Positions 33,141 to 41,379 of a stretch of DNA of 64,000 nucleotides are shown piece after piece. Origin of the DNA: Sellimonas catena. GTDB lineage: Bacteria > Bacillota > Clostridia > Lachnospirales > Lachnospiraceae. Made by a program: the position numbers and the translations under genes. The stretch is from assembly GCF_045063725.1 (NCBI RefSeq), contig NZ_CP173695.1. The stretch is one strand, 5' to 3'. The notes under the pieces were generated by a model. It was given only the letters and a program-made list of their open reading frames with translations, made no database searches and had not been told where the DNA came from. Each line of letters begins with the position of its first letter. The first letter of the stretch is position 1.

Positions 33141-34589
33141 ATGCATGGTGGAAAACGCGAAGGTTCTGGACGCACTCCTCTTCCTGAGAGTAAAAAGAAA
33201 ATTGCAAAAACAATTTATATAACCCATACCCAGAATAATGAAATTGAAGTATATGCACATGGAAATAGTTTCTCTGAGAAGTGCATAGATCTTATACAAG
33301 CTCAAATTGCAAGGAGAAAAAGGGCTGAAAACAATGAAGTTAAGTTTATAGATTTATTTGCCGGACTTGGTGGAATTCGATTGGGTTTTGAATCTGCATT
33401 CCTTGAAAAAGGATTTAAACCAAAATGTGTATTCAGCAGTGAAATTAAAGATTATGCCGTAAAAGCATACAAAAACTATTTTAAGGATTCAAATATTGCA
33501 GGAGATATAACTCAAATCCCATCATCTGATATTCCAGATTTTGACTTTTTGTTAGCTGGATTTCCATGTCAACCTTTTTCTGCTGCTGGACTTGGTCTTG
33601 GATTTGAGGATACACGAGGCACTCTGTTTTTTGAAATTGAGCGTATTTTAAAAGATAAAAAACCTTACGGTTTTTTATTAGAGAATGTAGAAGGATTAAT
33701 GAATCACGATAAAGGAAGAACTCTTTCTATTATTGTTAATCATCTAAAATCACTTGGCTACTATGTATCCTATCGTCTTATTGATAGTCAATATTTTGGT
33801 CTTGCACAACCTCGGAAAAGAGTATACATAGTCGGTAGTATTGACGCTCATGTTTCCCTAGACAATTTTGAAGAACATACCGCAGTTTTAGGAGATATCC
33901 TCGAATCTGGTTTGCCATCTGTCAATTCAGAATTCACCAAAAAACTTTTTAACCATTTTAAGCCTGATCAGGTAATTGGTAAATCTATCAAAGATAAACG
34001 TGGTGGAATCGACAATATTCACAGCTGGGAGCTTGGATTAAAAGGCGATACAACTACTGAACAAAGTAATTTTCTAAATCAGCTACTTTTAGAAAGACGT
34101 AAACGTAAATGGGCAACTGAAATTGGAATTGATTGGATGGATGGAATGCCATTGACTGAAAAGCAGATTTCAACTTTCTTTCCACGCGAAAACTTGCATG
34201 CTTTCTTAACAGAATTAGTTGATATGGGTTATCTAACCTTAGAACATCCACGCAAGAAAGAAAATGGACGACGTGTTCCTGACAAAACTAAACCAAAAGG
34301 GTACAATATTGTTACTGGAAAATTATCTTTCGAATTTACTAAAATTCTTGATCCTGAAGCCTTAGCCCCTACGCTTGTTGCAATGGATGTCTCCCGCTTA
34401 GGCGTTATCGATAATGGCGGATTGCGTAGGCTATCCATCAGGGAGGGTCAAAGATTATGCGGCTTCCCCGAAAATTATGATTTATCTTTTTTGAAAGAAA
34501 AAGAGGCATTTGATTTACTTGGAAATACCGTATGTGTTCCAGTCATTAAAGCAGTCTCTGAAAGACTGGCAGATATATATAAATCTTAA
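33141..34589 (+). CDS. C5-cytosine DNA methyltransferase with N-terminal extension
   Basis: About 482 residues. Motifs: I DLFAGLGGIRLGFE, IV GFPCQPFSAAGLGLGFED with the catalytic Cys near residue 143, VI ENVEGL, VIII AQPRKRVYIVGS, X LLGNTVCVPVIKAVSE. The first 65 residues are an extra basic piece (MHGGKREGSGRTPLPESKKK) resembling small ribbon-helix-helix-type domains. The target-recognition region (about 225-400) is long. It methylates cytosine in an unknown site, protecting the host from the nuclease encoded opposite. I prefer the ATG at 33141, since the in-frame ATG at 33129 abuts the AAAGGA ribosome site. Confidence 0.88.
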   Translation: MHGGKREGSGRTPLPESKKKIAKTIYITHTQNNEIEVYAHGNSFSEKCIDLIQAQIARRKRAENNEVKFIDLFAGLGGIRLGFESAFLEKGFKPKCVFSSEIKDYAVKAYKNYFKDSNIAGDITQIPSSDIPDFDFLLAGFPCQPFSAAGLGLGFEDTRGTLFFEIERILKDKKPYGFLLENVEGLMNHDKGRTLSIIVNHLKSLGYYVSYRLIDSQYFGLAQPRKRVYIVGSIDAHVSLDNFEEHTAVLGDILESGLPSVNSEFTKKLFNHFKPDQVIGKSIKDKRGGIDNIHSWELGLKGDTTTEQSNFLNQLLLERRKRKWATEIGIDWMDGMPLTEKQISTFFPRENLHAFLTELVDMGYLTLEHPRKKENGRRVPDKTKPKGYNIVTGKLSFEFTKILDPEALAPTLVAMDVSRLGVIDNGGLRRLSIREGQRLCGFPENYDLSFLKEKEAFDLLGNTVCVPVIKAVSERLADIYKS

Positions 34590-34607
34590 CGTAAATCAAA
34601 AATGTGA

Positions 34608-34634
34608 GGACATGGAATACACCATGTCCTTTTA
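34608..34634. terminator. Terminator between methyltransferase and the opposing operon
   Basis: GGACATGG and CCATGTCC with a six-base loop, then TTTTATT; it can serve both converging transcripts. Confidence 0.7.
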
Positions 34635-35570
34635 TTATATCTTCTGTATTCTGTAAGAGGCTGTATTTACCATCCACTGGTTATCATTAAAAATAACAGA
34701 ATATGGATTATTGATATACTCTGGTATATATCCCGGCTCATTAATTCGCGAATAATCAACTAGACACAATACATACTTATCTCCTTTAATCATGGCAACT
34801 TCTGATTCATTTTCTGACCAATAGAAATGTGGTTGTCCCAGATAACACTTTACTTCTACATACCTGTCATATGTCACCGAGTCAGCTTCTTTAAACGAAA
34901 CAATATCATATCCGGCTGAAACATCAAAATCCGTAATCCTTTTGATTTTCCAAGCTTTATTTGGGAGTCTATTTTTTTCTAATTTCAACACAAATTTCTC
35001 AGCAGCGAGCCCTCTTTCACTCTGCTCTTTTTGTTGTTTCAATAATTCTTCTAAAGTAAACTTATTTCTTCTAGATTGAAGCTGCACAATAAAATCGCTT
35101 TCATAAGAATCCTTAATACAAATCTCCCCATGTTCCTCTTTTTCTAATGCCCCAGAAATGGTCAAAAAATTTCTAATTGCTGCGTGAGATAGTGGAAAAG
35201 CAGAACGCTTTATACTAAAATGTCCCTTTTCCACATTAAATAAAACAGCACTTTTATCAAAAATTCCCTCTTCAACTAATTTGGCTATGCATTCTTTAAT
35301 CAGTAAGTTTAAAATTAATTCTTTACTGCCAGAAAGGAAAATATCCATCTTTTCATTTGGAATTACTACGTTTTCAGTTACATCTACATAACCAAGGTAC
35401 TGGAGAAAAGCAACCGCACCAGAACAATTCACTGTTATCCCATACTCCAATGCACATCGATTTGTTATCTCAGATTGGATAACTTTCTTTTTACCAGCAA
35501 TTATTGAAATGAGAAACATCAAACCATCAATATTGCCTATTGAATTACATCTTTTTAGTTCTATTAACAT
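34635..35570 (-). CDS. DUF3883/NOV-domain protein with PD-(D/E)XK-like motif
   Basis: A 311-residue protein. Residues 1-150 are a helical, winged-helix-rich region. The C-terminal domain has the DUF3883/NOV pattern: GLAAEKFVLKLEKNRLPNKA, DFDVSAGYDIVSFKEADSVT, RYVEVKCYLGQPHFYWSENE and KGDKYVLCLVDY. GYDI (about 220) and EVK (239-241) give the D...ExK arrangement of PD-(D/E)XK folds. This domain recurs beside helicases in phage-defence loci. The gene overlaps the SNF2 gene end by 26 bases and is the last of the four-gene operon. Confidence 0.78.
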   Translation of the reverse strand: MLIELKRCNSIGNIDGLMFLISIIAGKKKVIQSEITNRCALEYGITVNCSGAVAFLQYLGYVDVTENVVIPNEKMDIFLSGSKELILNLLIKECIAKLVEEGIFDKSAVLFNVEKGHFSIKRSAFPLSHAAIRNFLTISGALEKEEHGEICIKDSYESDFIVQLQSRRNKFTLEELLKQQKEQSERGLAAEKFVLKLEKNRLPNKAWKIKRITDFDVSAGYDIVSFKEADSVTYDRYVEVKCYLGQPHFYWSENESEVAMIKGDKYVLCLVDYSRINEPGYIPEYINNPYSVIFNDNQWMVNTASYRIQKI

Positions 35571-37503
35571 ACTCTGCTATCAAGGCTTTAATATCATTGT
35601 CTCCAGTTTCCAGTTCTGCATTCTCAAACAGAGGAATTGGCATACTCTCAATAATCTCCCTAAGCCTTGTCTCCTTTTCGATCAGTCTTTCATGTATAAC
35701 ATTATCAACAGAATCCTCCGATAATAGGTAATAGTAATTTGTTTCTGTTCCTGGTTTTAAACCATATCTGTGTATTCTATCTTTGGATTGAATAAAATGT
35801 GCAGCATTGAAACTACGTTCCATATAAATTGCATTATGGCATACTTTATGAAGTGAGATCGATTCCGAAACTGCAAACGGGTTTGCAATTATTACTCTGA
35901 AAGAGGAATCTTCTTGATGGAACTCTGCTATAATACGCTCTCTTGTTTCTGTTGTACCGTCATCTTCTTCACCTGATGAAACAGGAGTCGCACCATATAA
36001 TGTTTTGCATGGAATGCCACAAGAGATAAGGTAAGCCTCAAAGTCTAGAATGTTCTTGACATAAATTGCCCATACAACCACCTTACCATTTTCCTGAAGA
36101 ATATTCTCAATCAATTCTTTTGCTTTCACGAATTTAGCAGGTATTTCGTTAGATGAATATTGCATAATGTCATTGATAAGAGAAGAATCCTCCTCTACGA
36201 TATCAGGATCAAAATTCTCAAATGAAGCAAAATTTTTAAGCGGAACTTTTAGAAGATTAGGATTTGTAGCTGCCTGCATCAATCTGATAAGTCTTGCCTT
36301 CACTAGATCTTGCCTAAATCTATTGTCCCTGTTTGAAACGATATCTCCCATGTATTTTTTCTCTATAACATCGTAAATACGTCTCTGGGTTTGCCCCATA
36401 GGTATTACAATCGGATCATGTTCAGTTGCTACCGGAATGCCAAGATCACTTTTTTTTACGCGAATAAAAAATGGTTCTATCGCTTGCAACAAAGTGTCTA
36501 CTCGGGGATCGTCTTGATTTTTACTCATATCCTTCAACTGATACACTTCATACGGTATAACCTTTTTAGTTGGCCAAATAAATTTATACAGATTATATAA
36601 ATCCTCATAACCATTCGGTGCAGGTGTACCTGTTAAAACAACTCTCGCTGAACAAAACTTAGCAATAGCAAGCACTCCCGCTGCAGTAGGTCCACCACTA
36701 GTATTTTTTATCTTATGCGCCTCATCTAACACGACCATAACTTTATTGTTTCGAAGGAAATATATCAATTCTTCCTTCAGTGACGATACTGATGCATAAG
36801 ATAGCAAAGTGATTTTTGCAGGATTCTGCGAATACAGATACTGCTTCTTTTCATCTACCGATACTGCACCATTTAAACGTTTTGTTGAAGGTTTTTCTCC
36901 AAAACATTCCTCATATTCTATCTCCCACGGTCCAAAAGCACTAAGTGGAGATATTATCAATAACCTATTTACATATTTTTTGTCTTCTGGATTAAGATTT
37001 GATAAATAGGCAAAGGCGCCATATACCACGCTTGTCTTACCAGCACCTGGCACAGAAAAATTACAGGCGTTTTGTGAAAACGCTAAATGATATGCAGATA
37101 AAAGCTGCAATTCATACAAACTTCGATTTTTCAGATTCTTACTAACCGAATCTATAAATCTTTGAAAATCTTCTCGATTACAATGATTATCTCTTATCAA
37201 CCGAGCTTTCTCCGCAAATTCGCTAAACTTTTCTTCCTCTATCGCATATTGGTTTACGGCGTCAGACACCCTTTCTGAATAAATCAATTCTGAACAAGTA
37301 TATTCACAAATTTTTTTGATTCTATCAATTGTCTTATTGATGTCTTGTTGTGAATCTATAATCAATGACGAATCCTGTTTTAAAAATTGCAAATTATCTT
37401 TAAGGTATCGTGATGCCCTTCGATTACTGAAAATGGCATCTATATCACCAGTAATAATAAGACAATTGCTATTTTCTTTTGACTCAAGACATAGCTTTTT
37501 CAT
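35545..37503 (-). CDS. SNF2-type DEAH helicase/translocase
   Basis: A 652-residue SF2 ATPase. An N-terminal domain of about 130 residues precedes motif I VPGAGKTSVV (152-158), motif II VLDEAHKIKN (DEAH 260-263), motif III VLTGTPAPNGYEDLYNLYKF, and the second RecA domain with VIIANPFAVSESISLHKVCH and motif VI FIQSKDRIHRYGLKPGTE. The SNF2 character is clear from the motif III context and motif VI. It should translocate on DNA rather than unwind it. It lies between ParB-like and NOV-domain genes in a defence-type operon and probably couples target recognition to cleavage. Confidence 0.87.
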   Translation of the reverse strand: MKKLCLESKENSNCLIITGDIDAIFSNRRASRYLKDNLQFLKQDSSLIIDSQQDINKTIDRIKKICEYTCSELIYSERVSDAVNQYAIEEEKFSEFAEKARLIRDNHCNREDFQRFIDSVSKNLKNRSLYELQLLSAYHLAFSQNACNFSVPGAGKTSVVYGAFAYLSNLNPEDKKYVNRLLIISPLSAFGPWEIEYEECFGEKPSTKRLNGAVSVDEKKQYLYSQNPAKITLLSYASVSSLKEELIYFLRNNKVMVVLDEAHKIKNTSGGPTAAGVLAIAKFCSARVVLTGTPAPNGYEDLYNLYKFIWPTKKVIPYEVYQLKDMSKNQDDPRVDTLLQAIEPFFIRVKKSDLGIPVATEHDPIVIPMGQTQRRIYDVIEKKYMGDIVSNRDNRFRQDLVKARLIRLMQAATNPNLLKVPLKNFASFENFDPDIVEEDSSLINDIMQYSSNEIPAKFVKAKELIENILQENGKVVVWAIYVKNILDFEAYLISCGIPCKTLYGATPVSSGEEDDGTTETRERIIAEFHQEDSSFRVIIANPFAVSESISLHKVCHNAIYMERSFNAAHFIQSKDRIHRYGLKPGTETNYYYLLSEDSVDNVIHERLIEKETRLREIIESMPIPLFENAELETGDNDIKALIAEYVNRTKKM

Positions 37504-37517
37504 ATATTACGTTTCCT

Positions 37518-38804
37518 TTACATTCCAAGAATTTCTTTAAATTTCGAAACATATTCTTCCAGTGTTTTGACACATCCTTTAACATTACTATCAGTTAAGA
37601 AATTTGGCTGATTCACATCAACAACTTCCAATGCCTGACAAGCCTTGAGCAACTGTTGCAATGGTTTTGCCGCATTTGCATGGTTATTGAGCTGATCTAG
37701 ACTTCTAACAAAATTTTCTTCGAAATCATCAGCCACCTCCTGTTGCCACTTTTTATCTCTTGCCTTTAACGCACGGGATAAATCTGGCGGATTTGTGTCT
37801 ATAATATCTTTAACAGACGCTTCTTGTATATTGTCTGTCACTTGATAATGAGCATCTCGAAAAGATTCCCATACTTCCTTTTTAGCAAAAAAACTAGATG
37901 CAGGTTTTTTTGCAGTCGGTGCCGTAATAATATTTCTGAATAATGTCTGTTCAAAACCAGAACGAATATAATCAAATGCAATCGATTTTAAATCTGAAAC
38001 ATCGGCATCTGGATCATACGCCCACATAGATGGAACACCCGCTCTATATTTTTTCAAAGCAGAATCCAATTTTAAGAATGAATCTTCATTCTTGTCAAGC
38101 TGTGTGTACATACCTGAATATCCATATTCATCCAGATATTCATCCATTAATTTAAGGGCAGAAAGCATAGTTCTAACTTCCCCTTCTTTACAATCCATCA
38201 TACCCGCAATATCATCATCTGTGAATCCTGCATCTTTTAAGTCTTTACACTTAAGATATTTCTCAATGGGATTATAATCTACTTTTGCATCTTCTCCCAT
38301 CTGATATGTAGTCTCAAGTGCCAAAATTTCCTTTTTGTCAGCATCTTCCGGCAGAATGATAGCAATAAAATATTGGCAATGACTTTTTTCTGTATAAGGA
38401 ATACTTGTATCGGCCATAATATTATTCAACAAACTTGCCCGACGATTTCCATCTATGATTATGCCATCAGCAGTAACAATACCATGTTTCTGTTGATGCT
38501 CTTTTAATAATCGCTCCTTCGTTTTTTTATTAGCCTCCACCTTAGATTCCCACAAAAATTTTTCTATCAGTGCCTTATCTGATGGTTCTTCAGGATTAAG
38601 CGTGTGATTTTGTCTTTCAAATGATTTTACAACGCTACCTATACGACCGTTGTAAGGATTGTAAACTAAATATTCAAGTGGAATCTCATATGCGTCCAAT
38701 GTAATAATTCTTCCATGATAGGTAATTGGAATACCTGTCCGACAAGCAGAACTAGGATTGTCCGTAAACTCTTTTAATTTAGCTTTTCTTTCTTCTGCAT
38801 TCAT
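37518..38804 (-). CDS. ParB/sulfiredoxin-fold protein with DGNRR motif
   Basis: A 428-residue protein. The ParB-like fold is seen in EIPLEYLVYNPYNGRIGSVV (box I) and ADGIIIDGNRRASLLNNIMA (box II; DGNRR at 118-122), followed by a helix-turn-helix-like part (KDAGFTDDDIAGMMDCKEGE). A longer C-terminal helical region (about 250-428) has no family I recognise. ParB-fold proteins with DGxxR motifs are CTP/ATPases or nucleases in several defence systems (DndB, SspE and dpd proteins are examples). Gene spacing of 14 bp on either side ties it to its neighbours. Confidence 0.78.
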   Translation of the reverse strand: MNAEERKAKLKEFTDNPSSACRTGIPITYHGRIITLDAYEIPLEYLVYNPYNGRIGSVVKSFERQNHTLNPEEPSDKALIEKFLWESKVEANKKTKERLLKEHQQKHGIVTADGIIIDGNRRASLLNNIMADTSIPYTEKSHCQYFIAIILPEDADKKEILALETTYQMGEDAKVDYNPIEKYLKCKDLKDAGFTDDDIAGMMDCKEGEVRTMLSALKLMDEYLDEYGYSGMYTQLDKNEDSFLKLDSALKKYRAGVPSMWAYDPDADVSDLKSIAFDYIRSGFEQTLFRNIITAPTAKKPASSFFAKKEVWESFRDAHYQVTDNIQEASVKDIIDTNPPDLSRALKARDKKWQQEVADDFEENFVRSLDQLNNHANAAKPLQQLLKACQALEVVDVNQPNFLTDSNVKGCVKTLEEYVSKFKEILGM

Positions 38805-38818
38805 AAAAAATCCTCCAT

Positions 38819-39739
38819 TTAAAATTCTGAAATATATGAATCAATGATATCTTCCAACATGCCAAGATTCTGAAAATTAAGGACATAATCTGAACACCGA
38901 TGTATTTCTTTCATATCTGCCTGTCTTCCGATCCAACCTGCTCCATCAAGAAAATTGACAAAAATAATATTTCGTCCAGCTGATTTTTCTCTGGATAATA
39001 CCTCGACAGTCTTCCTTGCTGCTTCTTTCTTACTTCCTTGGCTACTTGATGTCGTTACACTATAAGAAACATCAATGATAATATGAGGTTGAGCAGGATT
39101 TTCAAGAACAAAACTTACCGCTCTATCCAAAATTGGTACTCTCACATTCTTCTGATACTCCAATCCATGCTTTGCACATATTCTTTTAATTTCTTTTTCA
39201 ATATCTGCTAGAACCGCATCACCAATGCCATTACTGTATTTTCCTTCCATTCCACGTTTAACAAGCTGTCTCACTATATTTTCATCCTGCAACCTTAGAA
39301 GAGTCGATTCATCCATAGCCATATTTTCCAAATAGAATGCTGGAATACATGATTTCAGTTTTTCATCATTCTTTCCGTTCCATATAAGATTTAAGATACT
39401 TTCCATCATTGCCGGGCTTTCCATCATTGCTGTCCTGATTTTTCCAAGACTCCATTCCGTAGCAAAAACAAATCCACGATCTTTCCGAATCATAGAAACC
39501 ATGCGTTTAAAGCGTTCTACAGAGATTTGACTAACAGAGGTAAGATTATCCAGAGCGTCTTTATGAGCAATTATATATTCTTTGAGACTTTCTTTATCTT
39601 TAATAGTTCTGAGTCCCACAGATATCTCTTCCGTTTTAGCTTTTACTTCTCTTTCAATGCTTTTTTCATACTGGTCATTCATATAAAACATTGTTGTTGA
39701 GTTAAAAAGTTCATCATAAGAAAGCTTTTTTGCTGGCAT
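38819..39739 (-). CDS. Candidate restriction endonuclease (DpnII-like PD-(D/E)XK)
   Basis: A 306-residue protein with a helical N-terminal half and a C-terminal nuclease-like domain. RVPILDRAVSFVLE (Asp about 205) is followed by PHIIIDVSYSVTTSSSQGSK (DVS about 223; GSK about 235), then FVNFLDGAGWIGRQADMKEI and SDYVLNFQNLGMLED. This order mirrors the DpnII/MjaV-type endonucleases: D, then E-V-N...GSK, then DGxGW and DY-x-x-N-x-x-x-L. The final acidic residue is Asp and the usual Lys is replaced locally, so activity must be tested. It is the first gene of the operon; the ATG at 39739 has GGAGG upstream. Confidence 0.65.
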   Translation of the reverse strand: MPAKKLSYDELFNSTTMFYMNDQYEKSIEREVKAKTEEISVGLRTIKDKESLKEYIIAHKDALDNLTSVSQISVERFKRMVSMIRKDRGFVFATEWSLGKIRTAMMESPAMMESILNLIWNGKNDEKLKSCIPAFYLENMAMDESTLLRLQDENIVRQLVKRGMEGKYSNGIGDAVLADIEKEIKRICAKHGLEYQKNVRVPILDRAVSFVLENPAQPHIIIDVSYSVTTSSSQGSKKEAARKTVEVLSREKSAGRNIIFVNFLDGAGWIGRQADMKEIHRCSDYVLNFQNLGMLEDIIDSYISEF

Positions 39740-39876
39740 AGTCAATCCTCCAAATAATTATTCTATATGTATACTAGCACCTTCTTACAAAATTGGCAAT
39801 ACAAAAATTTCACTTTTTTGCGTATTTTTTAAAGTTCCGTAAAAATATAAATTTTTTATTTAATTGTTCCTCATAT

Positions 39877-39894
39877 TTACGCTATTTTGCGTAA
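39877..39894. promoter_or_regulatory. Inverted repeat upstream of the nuclease operon
   Basis: TTACGC-N6-GCGTAA, about 140 bp upstream of the nuclease gene; TTTGCGTA recurs at about 39817. Candidate operator controlling expression of the nuclease operon. The rest of 39746-39965 is AT-rich without a gene. Confidence 0.45.
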
Positions 39895-39965
39895 TTTATG
39901 TTCGCAATCTACTATATACCTATCACTTTATTGTAACATTACATAAAACCCCCCATGAACTTATT

Positions 39966-40712
39966 TTATTTGTGAATAATTTCAACATATAAAAACTCTC
40001 TAATAACAATCCTCAAAATATTAGGGGAAATTGCATATCTATAATTATCATTATCTATTACCTTCCAGCTATACAATACTTGATTTTCCCCCATCATAAT
40101 ACACAATTGATCGCTCTCCCTACTTCCAATTTCAGGAAAATAATTACAAGCAATAGGCGAATTAAATTCGTCTAATTTCTTTTTATCCATCAGAGGTTCA
40201 AAGTCAATTAAAACATCTGCATCATCGGGCAAAAAAACATTACATTCATACATGAAATGTCCCTTAGCAATTTTTAACATTACCCGCTTAATCATATCAA
40301 TAACTGCGCTATCAATTTGTACCAGATCATTCTCAACAACACAAAGTGTTTTTATTTTTTCTAGAATTTTAGGTCTTTTTTCAAAAGTATGTTTTATTTT
40401 TTCTCTTTGAATTTCACCTTTATAATAGATTAAGGCTATAATATATTCTATCATACATGCAACCATTTGCTCTTCTTGTGAATATCCGTTATTACAGCTT
40501 TTGCATGCAGGAACAATATTCCACTCATTTAAATTAGGGGTATCAACAAATATCCGTGGTGGTAAATGTTCTCGACTATCTGCTAAATTTGAACAATAAA
40601 TACAATACGACTCCTTTTTTCTATTATAAGAAAGATATGGTCTTATTCGCTCGTCGCCAATATAATTGCTATCATCATTGTTAAGAAAAAACCCTACTTC
40701 TTTATCCCTCAT
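39966..40712 (-). CDS. HNH endonuclease domain protein
   Basis: A 248-residue protein. The HNH module near the N-terminus: SYCIYCSNLADSREHLPPRI, then NEWNIVPACKSCNNGYSQEE, with paired CxxC zinc ligands and the E-H and N-N catalytic region. The C-terminal 150 residues are not recognised. Proteins of this kind are accessory nucleases in defence islands. It precedes the nuclease operon on the same strand with a 220-bp gap and has the same low GC, so it may be part of the same system or a separate cargo gene next to attR. Confidence 0.75.
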   Translation of the reverse strand: MRDKEVGFFLNNDDSNYIGDERIRPYLSYNRKKESYCIYCSNLADSREHLPPRIFVDTPNLNEWNIVPACKSCNNGYSQEEQMVACMIEYIIALIYYKGEIQREKIKHTFEKRPKILEKIKTLCVVENDLVQIDSAVIDMIKRVMLKIAKGHFMYECNVFLPDDADVLIDFEPLMDKKKLDEFNSPIACNYFPEIGSRESDQLCIMMGENQVLYSWKVIDNDNYRYAISPNILRIVIREFLYVEIIHK

Positions 40713-40802
40713 ATTATCATTCTCCTTTTTCTATCATAAATCAATTATATCAAATTCTACACTTACCACCAACTTTCAGGTCCACTTGTTCACTCCCCCT
40801 TT

Positions 40803-40826
40803 TTACTACACCATTTACTACACCAT
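40803..40826 (+). repeat. Right arm-type integrase sites
   Basis: TTACTACACCAT twice in tandem (40803-40814, 40815-40826), identical to the two left-end copies and in the same orientation, 125 bp inside the attR core. Confidence 0.65.
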
Positions 40827-40849
40827 TTTCGCAAAAAATGACGATTTTT

Positions 40850-40915
40850 GACGCTTCCAGACAAAAAGTAAGAACCCGCAAAAACCTTGTAAAATAAGGC
40901 TTTACGGGCTCTGAC
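40850..40915. repeat. Dispersed repeat, copy A (island right end)
   Basis: About 65 bp, alignable with copies at 54162-54226 and, more degenerate, 44563-44627. It includes GACAAAAA, CCTT-N2-AAAA and CTTTACGGGCTCTG, and on the minus strand folds as a terminator-like hairpin. Confidence 0.6.
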
Positions 40916-40950
40916 GCCACAGGACAAAACCACCCACACCACGCCAAGAG

Positions 40951-40970
40951 GTGAGTGCTAATTTTTTTAA
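40951..40970 (+). repeat. attR core, 20-bp direct repeat
   Basis: GTGAGTGCTAATTTTTTTAA, identical to 25522-25541. The sequence just to its right (AAATTTTATGGC) should be the original DNA upstream of hsp20 copy 2. Confidence 0.8.
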
Positions 40971-41012
40971 ATTTTATGGCGAGAGCTTTTAAAAAGGTAA
41001 ATTTTACCTTGT

Positions 41013-41192
41013 TTTTCATCCTCATATCGCATTTCGATACTATCCGGCAGATATGCTTCCGTCCATCCTTTTCCCGCCTTCTCCCATTTCTTAATTTCAT
41101 CCCATCTGGTCAGCACTTCACCTGAACCCGGCACGACTGCATTCCCAAACACATGTGGATGCCGCTGCGCCATTTTATCAATAATCCCCTGG
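41013..41192 (-). pseudogene. Chimeric mazG-rhuM fragment
   Basis: Read on the minus strand, about 147 bp match an internal part of mazG (44716-44866) at roughly 90 percent, encoding HPHVFGNAVVPGSGEVLTRW and KKWEKAGKGWTEAYLP. They are fused at a shared TCCG to 34 bp identical to the start of the rhuM gene (44258-44291; DSIEMRYEDE). It appears to be the remnant of a second mazG-rhuM locus joined by a deletion, and cannot encode a working enzyme. Confidence 0.7.
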
Positions 41193-41254
41193 TTAGATTA
41201 GTTAGAATATACCCACTTAAATTGCGGCGAATAATCCGGCTAAACAAAAATCAC

Positions 41255-41336
41255 AATTTGGTTTGGCCGGATATTTCGTTGACAATCTATGAAATTCTGG
41301 CTATAATAAAATTATAATTTGGTTTGGACGAATATT
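41255..41336 (+). promoter_or_regulatory. Consensus promoter between two direct repeats
   Basis: TTGACA (41279-41284), 17-bp spacer, TATAAT (41302-41307): a perfect consensus promoter. AATTTGGTTTGG-N-CG-N-ATATT occurs at 41255-41275 and 41316-41336, 61 bp apart, on either side of it, which suggests a cooperative repressor. Confidence 0.7.
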
Positions 41337-41379
41337 CTAAATGAAATTGACTATACTATAACCGAAGGGAGAGATTGTC

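Larger units (their letters stand above)
25542..40970. mobile_element. Integrative mobilisable genomic island carrying defence cargo (15.4 kb)
   Basis: Bounded by a perfect 20-bp direct repeat and by two pairs of a 12-bp arm-type repeat, with a Tn916-type tyrosine integrase at the left end facing the boundary. Order: integrase, excisionase, DnaC-like loader, RepA_N initiator, MobC, iterons, then an AT-rich cargo of regulators, a methyltransferase, nuclease-fold proteins and a translocase. A relaxase and conjugation genes are absent, so movement would need help from another element. Because the duplicated core restores the CIRCE arm, the host hsp20 gene keeps its operator. The integrase frameshift suggests it may now be fixed in place. 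Confidence 0.8.

Noticed and set aside
34635..39745. Assignment to DISARM, BREX, Dnd/Ssp or dpd
   Set aside because: Although a C5 methyltransferase, an SNF2 protein and a ParB-like protein each occur in one of these, the defining genes of each system are missing.
40750..41100. 116-codon minus-strand frame across attR
   Set aside because: It spans arm sites, the dispersed repeat and the att core, with no protein-like composition.
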